The notes beneath the pieces are model-generated. The model was not told the DNA's origin. It saw only the letters and a list, made by a program, of their open reading frames with translations, and searched no databases. A program made the translations under genes and the position numbers. Below are positions 1-6,251 of a stretch of DNA of 31,376 nucleotides, piece after piece; position 1 is the stretch's first letter; each line of letters begins with the position of its first letter. The stretch is taken from NCBI GenBank assembly GCA_002473385.1, contig DKTR01000112.1, positions 426-31,801 on the forward strand, in the 5' to 3' direction. The DNA comes from Lachnospiraceae bacterium UBA7225. GTDB taxonomy: Bacteria > Bacillota > Clostridia > Lachnospirales > Lachnospiraceae.

Positions 1-471
1 ATACACTTTTTAAATAGCTGTTCCATCGCTCTATAATTACATAAGAAGGAATCCTCACTCGCTTTCATCATCTCTTCCTTCCTTACATTTGCGAAATTCA
101 CCACATAGCCATTACTCAGCGCCAAACATCGGATAAACTCACGCTGGCTCCTGCCGTTTCCCTCACGGAAAGGATGCAGGGCATTCTGCTGCCTGGCTTG
201 ACAAGAATCTGACATTGCAGAACATATTTCCTTTTGCGATATCGACCTTTCTGATCTCTCCCGCCCATTCATATACATCCTGAAAAATATATTTATGGAT
301 TGCCTGCAGATGTTTCAAATCGAACTTTCCCCTGATAGGTTTATCTATCAGATCTAACAAACGCAGCATTGTAAGCCGTCTTTCCAATTGGCTCAGTTGC
401 CTGGAATCCTTGACCCCAATTTTATTTTTCAAAACATCAGAATCCGGATAGCAGTATATACGATCTGCCAT
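1..471 (-). pseudogene. fic: Fic-family AMP-transferase toxin, broken by internal deletion and frameshift; continues past the left edge
   Basis: Fic enzymes transfer AMP from ATP to hydroxyl side chains of target proteins and often serve as toxins. The N-terminal half reads in one frame from the ATG at 471 (MADRIYCYPDSDVLKNK, then YEWAGEIRKVDIAKGNMF and FLSSQAAE) and stops at 163-165. The catalytic loop HPFREGNGR, with its His and Arg, lies in another frame at about 185-140 and runs without a stop to base 1 (REFIRCLALSNGY, then EDSFLCNYRAMEQLF). The SSQAAE segment joins NALHPFREGNGR directly near 185-190. Intact relatives usually have roughly 30 residues here, so a deletion of about 90-100 bp that also shifts the frame is the simplest reading. 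The start is one base after the antitoxin stop, with GTGAGGTCA as ribosome site inside the antitoxin gene. Probably a dead toxin; an assembly error is the alternative. Confidence 0.85.
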
Positions 472-472
472 T

Positions 473-799
473 TTATCTGACCTCACTTAATATCTGGTTT
501 TTCAGCTCATCTCCCGAAATCTCTCCGTTTTTATAGGCACTCAGCATCCGAATATCTTCCCCACTCAAATCCATTCCCTCAAATGCCATAGTTGCTTCCA
601 CTTCCCTAATTGCCTCTCCCGCAGAATATACGGGATGATTTATTTTCACTTCAAACGGAATACTTTCTGTGAGAATAATCTGCTTTATCATCATATTTAC
701 CACTGCAGATAAATTCGTTCCCAGCTTTTCAAGAATCTCAGAAGCCCTCTCCTTATCCTCTGATGAAGTCCTGACTTGTAACAATGATGTATTTGCCAT
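473..799 (-). CDS. Antitoxin: RelB/DinJ ribbon-helix-helix domain with a VbhA-like Fic-inhibitory tail
   Basis: This 108-residue protein is the upstream partner of the Fic gene. Residues 1-52 (LLQVRTSSEDKERASEILE, then NLSAVVNMMIKQ and IPFEV) match the RelB/DinJ pattern, a ribbon-helix-helix dimer that binds the operator. Residues 66-106 differ from ordinary DinJ. TMAFEG at 70-75 fits the (S/T)xxxE(G/N) motif by which Fic antitoxins such as VbhA block ATP positioning, and the following MDLSGEDIRMLSAYKNGEISGDEL resembles the VbhA-type helical tail. I infer one protein that both represses the operon and inhibits the toxin. The site AAGGGAGGAACAG precedes the ATG. The gene is intact although the toxin is not, as expected when a toxin decays first. 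Confidence 0.8.
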   Translation of the reverse strand: MANTSLLQVRTSSEDKERASEILEKLGTNLSAVVNMMIKQIILTESIPFEVKINHPVYSAGEAIREVEATMAFEGMDLSGEDIRMLSAYKNGEISGDELKNQILSEVR

Positions 800-830
800 A
801 TCTGTTCCTCCCTTGTTACTTGGTACTTTT

Positions 831-861
831 ATTATACAACATTGTAAACTTTATTCTTCAA
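831..861 (-). promoter_or_regulatory. Putative promoter and operator of the antitoxin-Fic operon
   Basis: On the minus strand a perfect TATAAT (-10) lies at 836-831, with a weaker TTGAAG at 861-856 and a rather long 19-base spacer. A perfect inverted repeat, TACAA-N2-TTGTA at 835-846, overlaps the -10 box, where an autorepressing ribbon-helix-helix antitoxin would be expected to bind. The rest of 847-981 shows no supported gene. Confidence 0.45.
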
Positions 862-981
862 GTTTACCGCTCAGATCATCCCAACACGCATCCATGCCTC
901 TTTGAGTTTGATATATGATAAAACCAGAGTAAAAACAGGGAATTATGCCAGCGACAAAGCGAAAGGAATCACACATAAACA

Positions 982-1485
982 TCACATCAGCACACTCACT
1001 ACAGCATCCGCCGCAATGACCACTATTCCTGCTGCCGCTGCTACATTTGCAGGCTGCCGGTACTCCGTATACAGCTGCTGTATGCGCGGCTCTACCTCTG
1101 TCAGCATGGTCATTCCCAGGAATGCCCAGATAAGGGAAAATAACGGGCTTACGCGCGTGCCGATGCTGAGCGGAATCATGGAGTAATCCCATAGCAGAAC
1201 ATGAAATACCCTTTCAAATACAAGAGAGACAATGTATTCAAGCAGAGAGGCCAGCACAAAGATCTCCACAAAGGAAACCCATTTCTTTTTATGGCTGCAA
1301 AAAAGCGTTACAGCAACTACGCCAAAACCGTAAATCGGGCAATACGGACCATGTAAAAATCCCGGAATGACCAGTTTCCGGCAGAATACCGACCGGAACA
1401 TTACTTCGGTGCACCACCCCGCTATGCTGATTGTTACAAATAAAAACACCAAATATAGCAAAATTGTCCTTTCATGTGTTCTCAT
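982..1485 (-). CDS. CmpB-family putative ABC-transporter permease-like membrane protein (DUF1113 type)
   Basis: A 167-residue membrane protein with four or five hydrophobic segments. The N-terminal FLFVTISIAGWCTEVMFRSV and the stretch KLVIPGFLHGPYCPIYGFG match the conserved signature of the CmpB/DUF1113 family (GFLxGPxxPIYGxG). The family is named for a putative ABC transporter role, but its actual function is not established. The frame is open further upstream to a TTG at 1521 and ATGs at 1509 and 1494. I choose the ATG at 1485 because AAGGGGAG lies about nine bases before it. It follows rlmD in the same direction after about 130 bases and no terminator was found between them, so cotranscription is possible. 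Confidence 0.7.
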   Translation of the reverse strand: MRTHERTILLYLVFLFVTISIAGWCTEVMFRSVFCRKLVIPGFLHGPYCPIYGFGVVAVTLFCSHKKKWVSFVEIFVLASLLEYIVSLVFERVFHVLLWDYSMIPLSIGTRVSPLFSLIWAFLGMTMLTEVEPRIQQLYTEYRQPANVAAAAGIVVIAADAVVSVLM

Positions 1486-1618
1486 CCTTCTCATCTCCCC
1501 TTTATCCATTTTGACAGCCAATCCTTTACATTGCTGCCAGGTCTATACGCGCATCTCCCCTGCTCTGCCGTCAGCATCCCCTCCCCCGGACGGCAGGCAG
1601 GTACTTTATCTTTCGCTG

Positions 1619-2974
1619 TCAGATTTTTTCAAGCTGCACGGCTGTTTCAACGTGAACGCTCATTGGGAACTGATCGACTGCCCGGCAGCGCTTCAGCGCA
1701 TAGCCGTTGTCGCATAGAATCCGCAGGTCGCGCGCCAGCGTAGCGCTGTCGCAGCTCACGTACACTACGCGTTCCGGCTGCATCTCTATAATGGTTGAGA
1801 GCAGCGAATCGTCGCAGCCCTTGCGCGGCGGATCCACCACAATCACTTCTGCATGAATGCGGTGCTTCCGGTAGACCTCCGGCAGAATTTCCTCTGCTCT
1901 TCCCACAAAAAACTGTGCATTGGCAATCCCGTTGATCTTAGCGTTGCGGCAGGCATCGTCGATCGCCTGCGGAACGATTTCCACGCCGTACACCTGGCGT
2001 GCCCGCTGTGCCAGAAACAGGGAGATCGTCCCGATACCGCAGTACAGATCCCACACTGTCTCCTTGCCGGTCAGCCCGGCATATTCCAGCGCCAGAGAAT
2101 ACAGCTTTTCTGTCTGTACCGGATTCACCTGGAAAAATGAGAGCGGCGATATCTGATAACGGATATCTCCGATATAATCCTCAATATACGCTCTGCCCCA
2201 CAGAACCCGCACATCCTTCCCCATGATCACATTTGTCTTTTCACGGTTCGTATTTATAGAAATGCTTGTCATGTGCGGTATCTTTTGCAGAGCCTCGACC
2301 AGCTTTTCTTCCTTCGGGAGTGTACGGCCATTGACGATAATGCAGACCATGATCTCCTTCGTAGCAAATCCATAGCGGATCAGCACATGGCGCACCAGCC
2401 CGCGCCCGGTCGTCTCATCATACGGGCTGACAAACTCCTTTTCCATATAAGAAATAATCGTATTTAAAATTTCTTCGTTTACCTCGGCACCGAGAAAACA
2501 TTTGCGGTTATCGATAATAGAATGTGTCCGCCCCGCATAAAACCCGGCGACAATACGCCCGTTTTTATCCTTTCCGATGGGAAACTGCGCCTTATTCCGG
2601 TAATAAAACGGCTGTTCCATTCCGATGATCGGCTCCATCGGGATATCTGTAAATTTCCCGATGCGCTCCAGATTTTCACGCACCTTTTTCTCCTTAAAAC
2701 GGAGCTGCTCTTTATAACTCATCTCCTGGATCTGGCAGCCGCCGCACTGCTTCGCCACCGGACACACCGCCGGTACCCTGAAGGTTGAAGGGGAAAGAAG
2801 CTTCATCAGACGTGCATAGCCATAGGTTTTTTTCATTTTGATAACCTTCGCTTCAATCTCATCACCCGGAATCGTATCCTTTACAAAGAGAACCATATCC
2901 TCCGCGCGCCCGATGCCAAATCCTTCAGCGCTGATATCCTCGATTGTCAGTTGTACCATATCGTCTTTTTTCAT
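1619..2974 (-). CDS. rlmD: 23S rRNA (uracil-5-)-methyltransferase, RlmD/TrmA family
   Basis: This 451-residue enzyme transfers a methyl group from S-adenosylmethionine to C5 of a uridine in 23S rRNA. A TRAM RNA-binding domain occupies about residues 1-60. Cys71, Cys77, Cys80 and Cys159 match the iron-sulfur cluster ligands of RumA/RlmD. The SAM-binding motif VWDLYCGIGTISLF follows, then the catalytic nucleophile Cys408 in VYVSCDSATLARDL and the general base Glu443 in HVET. The frame is open to a GTG at 2998. I prefer the ATG at 2974 because MKKDDMVQLTIEDI aligns with the usual family start, although AGGGAGG lies closer to the ATG at 2986. Firmicutes often have several paralogues (RlmCD type), so the exact uridine modified cannot be told from sequence. 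Confidence 0.9.
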   Translation of the reverse strand: MKKDDMVQLTIEDISAEGFGIGRAEDMVLFVKDTIPGDEIEAKVIKMKKTYGYARLMKLLSPSTFRVPAVCPVAKQCGGCQIQEMSYKEQLRFKEKKVRENLERIGKFTDIPMEPIIGMEQPFYYRNKAQFPIGKDKNGRIVAGFYAGRTHSIIDNRKCFLGAEVNEEILNTIISYMEKEFVSPYDETTGRGLVRHVLIRYGFATKEIMVCIIVNGRTLPKEEKLVEALQKIPHMTSISINTNREKTNVIMGKDVRVLWGRAYIEDYIGDIRYQISPLSFFQVNPVQTEKLYSLALEYAGLTGKETVWDLYCGIGTISLFLAQRARQVYGVEIVPQAIDDACRNAKINGIANAQFFVGRAEEILPEVYRKHRIHAEVIVVDPPRKGCDDSLLSTIIEMQPERVVYVSCDSATLARDLRILCDNGYALKRCRAVDQFPMSVHVETAVQLEKI

Positions 2975-3044
2975 GATTTCCTGCATATCCTCCCTCACGT
3001 TCGCGCCGCCTGCCTCTTTTTCAGAAAAGCCTCCGTGCTAAATG

Positions 3045-3794
3045 CTAAACACTCAGACGGCGTTCCATAATCCAGCCTGCTGCCAGATACATCACAATAA
3101 TTTCAATAAATAATGCTCCGATTGTCAGAACAAACTCCAGCGTATCATTTACCATAGATACCGGAACACACCTGTCGACGATCCAGCCGCATACCCACCC
3201 GAGCAGCAGATAAATAATAAAACTTACCACACCGCTGAAACGTCTGCCTGCCAGAACCGTTGCTGAGAGAACAATTGCCAGATACCCTGTCACCACCATC
3301 ATCAGCCAGGACACCAGAATGGCAAAAAATCCCATAGCAAGACTCTGTGCGGAAATATTAATTTCCACCTGGAAGTTAACCATCATTTCATGCAGCAGAT
3401 CCAGAAACTGCTTTACACCGCCGATGTAAATTACGCTGACGGTAAAGTCAATCGCCGCAAGAGCGGCAAAAAAGGCGCCGGTAAGCAGAATAGATACTCC
3501 GTTTTCAATCACCTTCGCGCCAAGCACCTGATAGCTGCTGGTTGGCGTAAGAAACAGCATGTAGCTCTGTTTGGTATTCAGATCGCGGTGGAACACCAGC
3601 AGGCTCTCGATGCCGATATAGAGGATGCCGAACATAGCGCAGCACATCAGACCGACCAGACCGATGGCAAGCCCTCTATCCCAGTCAAAAAATACACCGA
3701 TCAGATACGCAATCTCCGCAATCGCTGTAATCAGCAGCAGAATAAATTTGGAAAACATCGTCTTTCGTAATTCATATTTCATTAATTTCAGCAT
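3045..3794 (-). CDS. ABC transporter permease, ABC-2 type, partner of the YtrB-like ATPase
   Basis: A 249-residue integral membrane protein with about six hydrophobic segments and no signal peptide. It starts MLKLMKYELRKTMFSKFILLL, a typical opening of ABC-2 type permeases, with the segment SYQVLGAKVIENG on the cytoplasmic side. GGAGGGG precedes the ATG at 3794, which overlaps the ATPase stop by seven bases (ATGCTGA), so translation is coupled. The longer open frame to 3881 only reads back through the ATPase gene. With the ATPase and the GntR regulator it forms a Ytr-like exporter; such systems respond to cell-wall-active compounds in Bacillus, but the substrate here is unknown. Confidence 0.85.
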   Translation of the reverse strand: MLKLMKYELRKTMFSKFILLLITAIAEIAYLIGVFFDWDRGLAIGLVGLMCCAMFGILYIGIESLLVFHRDLNTKQSYMLFLTPTSSYQVLGAKVIENGVSILLTGAFFAALAAIDFTVSVIYIGGVKQFLDLLHEMMVNFQVEINISAQSLAMGFFAILVSWLMMVVTGYLAIVLSATVLAGRRFSGVVSFIIYLLLGWVCGWIVDRCVPVSMVNDTLEFVLTIGALFIEIIVMYLAAGWIMERRLSV

Positions 3795-4495
3795 GTTGCT
3801 TCCCCTCCATGTCCATAAATTTCCCGGTAAAGATCTACCACAGATTTTCCGCGTTCCTCGCGCAGTTCTTCCACTCCGCACATTTCTACAAGATGGCTTT
3901 CTTTAATAAAGATTGCGGCATCTACTACCTTCTCCAGCTCATCGACCAGATGGCTGGAAATCACCAGGGTGGTATCCTCACCCGCCGCCTCCAGCACACT
4001 GCGGATGATCTCATCGCGCGCAAGCAGGTCGATACCGTTGAGCGGTTCGTCCAGTAGATATACCTTTGCTCTCCGTGCCATTGTAACTGCGATTTTCAGC
4101 TTTGCCATCATGCCGGAGGAAAGGCTTTTGGTTTTCATTTCTTCCGAAAGCTCCATCCGCTGTATCAGCCGTTCATAGATTTCCATGGAAAAGTCATCAA
4201 AAAAATCGTCATAATATTGCCCCACATCCTTTATCGTCATCCAATTGTAGAAATACGGTTCGGTGGACATGTAAGCAACCTCCCGGCGGCTTTCCGGACC
4301 AACCGGTTTCCCGTTATAATAAAATCCGCCGCTGCTCGGCTTTACCAGCCCGACAGCCATTTTCATCAGCGTGGTCTTACCGCTTCCGTTCGGGCCGAGC
4401 ATGGCATATATTTTTCCCGGCTCCAGCTTAAAGGAAACATTGTCTACCGCTGTTTTTCTGCCATAAATTTTTGTAATTTCCCTGCACTCTAACAT
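3788..4495 (-). CDS. ABC transporter ATP-binding protein, YtrB-like
   Basis: A 235-residue nucleotide-binding subunit that hydrolyses ATP to drive the adjacent permease. Walker A is GPNGSGKTT at 34-42, the ABC signature is LSSGM at 125-129 (LSSGQ-like), Walker B is VYLLDE at 145-150 with the D-loop after it, and the switch histidine is His182 in VISSHLVDE. All catalytic residues are present. AGAAGGAG stands about eight bases before the ATG at 4495. The 78-base gap to the upstream regulator gene contains no terminator. The single-domain architecture and the neighbouring YtrA-like regulator point to the drug or bacteriocin exporter class rather than nutrient uptake. Confidence 0.92.
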   Translation of the reverse strand: MLECREITKIYGRKTAVDNVSFKLEPGKIYAMLGPNGSGKTTLMKMAVGLVKPSSGGFYYNGKPVGPESRREVAYMSTEPYFYNWMTIKDVGQYYDDFFDDFSMEIYERLIQRMELSEEMKTKSLSSGMMAKLKIAVTMARRAKVYLLDEPLNGIDLLARDEIIRSVLEAAGEDTTLVISSHLVDELEKVVDAAIFIKESHLVEMCGVEELREERGKSVVDLYREIYGHGGEATC

Positions 4496-4573
4496 ATTTA
4501 TTCTCTCCTTCTCTTTATATTTCCGGGCAGCCTGCGCCCGCGTGTGTCTCTCCTGTTTTTTCGCTCCCGGCTG

Positions 4574-4954
4574 CTATTTGCCATTACCGTCCGCATCTGC
4601 TTTTGACTGATAGCGGGCGACCAGCCCGATTGCCTCTTCCCTGGAAATTCCCAGACGTCTCATCCCCCCCAGAAACTGGCTGATGAGGTCGCCTGCCATT
4701 TCTTCCTTCATCTGTAACACCTTCTCTTCCTCCTCCGTCACAAAGGTTCCCATCCCGCGCCTGGTGAAACAGACCCCTTCACTCTCCAGCTCCTTGTACA
4801 CTCTGCCTGCAGTGTTTGGGTTAATTGTATACTGGATTGCCAGATCACGGACAGACGGCATTTTCTCGCCAAGCGCAAGCCTGCCGACGACAATATCGTG
4901 CTTGATAGCCGTCATTACCTGTAAGTAAATAGGGAGCGCCGGATTATAGTCCAT
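4574..4954 (-). CDS. GntR-family transcriptional regulator, YtrA subfamily
   Basis: A 126-residue repressor. A winged helix fills residues 5-75 (LPIYLQVMTAIKHDIVVGRL, then KMPSVRDLAIQYTINPNTA and GMGTFVTEEE), followed by only a short helical tail instead of a large effector domain, which defines the YtrA subfamily. AAGAAGGAGG precedes the ATG at 4954; the longer frame to 5047 would start inside the promoter and is rejected. It is the first gene of the operon with the ABC ATPase and permease. The palindrome over its -10 box (4981-5002) has the GTGTA...TACAC form typical of YtrA operators, so autorepression of the whole operon is likely. Confidence 0.93.
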   Translation of the reverse strand: MDYNPALPIYLQVMTAIKHDIVVGRLALGEKMPSVRDLAIQYTINPNTAGRVYKELESEGVCFTRRGMGTFVTEEEEKVLQMKEEMAGDLISQFLGGMRRLGISREEAIGLVARYQSKADADGNGK

Positions 4955-4980
4955 AATTTCCTCCTTCTTTAAGTGTATCT

Positions 4981-5022
4981 GTGTACTAAATATATAGTAC
5001 ACTATGTCTCTGGGTGTGTCAA
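4981..5022 (-). promoter_or_regulatory. Promoter and YtrA-type operator of the regulator-ABC operon
   Basis: TTGACA at 5022-5017, a 17-base spacer and TACTAT at 4999-4994 form a near-consensus sigma-A promoter on the minus strand. A perfect inverted repeat, GTGTACTA-N6-TAGTACAC at 4981-5002, covers the -10 box. Binding of the GntR repressor there would block RNA polymerase. Confidence 0.8.
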
Positions 5023-5091
5023 CCCCATTTTTCAAAAATCTTTGCACCTACAGGACCTGCCACCGGCAGCTCCCTTCGGATGCATGACAAC

Positions 5092-5119
5092 AAAAAAACA
5101 GCCCTGTGAAGGACTGTTT
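5092..5119 (-). terminator. Rho-independent terminator after yhaM
   Basis: Read on the minus strand, AACAGTCC-TTCACA-GGGCTGTT forms an eight-pair stem (one G-U pair) that runs into seven T residues. It lies about 40 bases past the yhaM stop and before the regulator promoter. Confidence 0.85.
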
Positions 5120-5158
5120 CTTCCCGCGGGCAATGAGCCAAGTGGGTATGCCTGCATA

Positions 5159-6103
5159 TCAGCGGCTTGTTTTGCGCACATTAGAATCAAATATACGGTT
5201 AAAGCCAAGCCAGCCGCTGTTATCTCCCGCGCTTTTGATGACTTCCTTAAAAGATTCCAGCTTTGCGTCGGTGTTGTCCGCCATGGTCAGTGCCACCGCT
5301 TCGATCAGCGCCGGTTTCTTAGGTGAACCATATTCCAGCTCCCCGTGATGGGCGAGGATGCAATGACAAAGCTCCGCAGAAAGACGCTTCGGAAAATTGG
5401 GGATGCGGCGGATACTTGCGCGCACCAGCTCAGCTCCCATATAAATATGACCGAGAAGCTGCCCGTCATCCGTATAATCATTCTCCGGAAATATGGAGAG
5501 CTCCTTCATTTTGCCGATATCATGGAAGGCTGCCGCCGTCAGCAGCAGATCGCGGTTCAGATCCGGATACTGCCTGCAGTAAAAATCGCAGAGCTTCACC
5601 ACGCCAAGCGTATGCTCCAGCAGCCCGCCCACAAAGCCGTGATGCACTGCCTTTGCGGCGGAATGGAACTTAAACGCTTTTTCAAACGCCTCATTATTTT
5701 CAAAATACATGGCAAGAAGCTGTTCCAGATACGGATTCTGCACCGTCCCCAGAATCTGACGCAGCTCACTGTACATTTCGTCCACATCCTTCTCGGAAAC
5801 CGGCAGATAATCCTGCGGATCATACTCCCCCTCCTGCACCCTGCGGACACGCTTGATGGAAAGCTGCAGCGCACCCTGGAAGTTGCTCACATCTCCCACA
5901 ACATTCACGTAATCCATGGACTCGAATTCCTCAATACCGCCCGAATTCGGTTCCCATATTTTTGCATCAATCGTGCCGGTCTTATCCTGCAAAATCACAT
6001 TTTCATACGGCTTGCCATTCTTCGTCACTGCCGACTGCCTGTGCTTGCACAGATAAATATCATTGACACGGTCGCCTTCTTTAAATTCTTCAATAAATTT
6101 CAT
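5159..6103 (-). CDS. yhaM: 3'-5' exoribonuclease YhaM family (OB fold plus HD domain)
   Basis: YhaM trims RNA and single-stranded DNA from the 3' end, mainly tidying RNA decay intermediates. The protein has 314 residues, the usual length of Bacillus YhaM. The N-terminal part (DRVNDIYLCKHRQ, then LQDKTGTIDAKIW and VNVVGDVSNFQGALQL) is an OB-fold nucleic-acid-binding domain. The HD phosphohydrolase domain follows, with metal ligands in LLEHTLGVV, AAFHDIGKMKEL, AHHGELEYGSP and TMADNTDAKLE. GAGGAGC lies seven bases before the ATG at 6103, so I prefer this over the ATG at 6118. It is monocistronic, with its own promoter at 6148-6176 and terminator at 5092-5119. Confidence 0.92.
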   Translation of the reverse strand: MKFIEEFKEGDRVNDIYLCKHRQSAVTKNGKPYENVILQDKTGTIDAKIWEPNSGGIEEFESMDYVNVVGDVSNFQGALQLSIKRVRRVQEGEYDPQDYLPVSEKDVDEMYSELRQILGTVQNPYLEQLLAMYFENNEAFEKAFKFHSAAKAVHHGFVGGLLEHTLGVVKLCDFYCRQYPDLNRDLLLTAAAFHDIGKMKELSIFPENDYTDDGQLLGHIYMGAELVRASIRRIPNFPKRLSAELCHCILAHHGELEYGSPKKPALIEAVALTMADNTDAKLESFKEVIKSAGDNSGWLGFNRIFDSNVRKTSR

Positions 6104-6147
6104 TTGACTGCTCCTCATCTGAATTTACTCAACAAATATCTTTCAAC

Positions 6148-6176
6148 ATTATACTAGAACCCTGCGACAATAACAA
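6148..6176 (-). promoter_or_regulatory. Promoter of yhaM
   Basis: TTGTTA at 6176-6171, a 17-base spacer and a perfect TATAAT at 6153-6148 on the minus strand, about 45 bases before the yhaM ATG, in the divergent gap shared with mutS2. I could not find an equally good promoter for mutS2 in the same gap. Confidence 0.75.
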
Positions 6177-6251
6177 GATAAATTTGCAGAATGCTTTATT
6201 ATATGATAAACTGGAACCAGGCATCATGTTATATGCAATAAGGAGGTTTTC

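Noticed and set aside
851..981. C-terminal extension of the CmpB-like protein by frameshift, or a small gene ending CWDDLSGKLEE
   Set aside because: The 167-residue form already ends plausibly after its last membrane segment; the short frame has only a weak ribosome site and no similarity I recognise.
1565..1596. Inverted repeat CTGCCGTC-N16-GACGGCAG between rlmD and the CmpB gene as a terminator
   Set aside because: The loop is long and neither strand has a T run after it, so termination is not supported.
6184..6212. TTGCAG-17-TAAACT as the mutS2 promoter
   Set aside because: Both hexamers match the consensus poorly and other AT-rich alternatives nearby are equally good, so I could not place the promoter.
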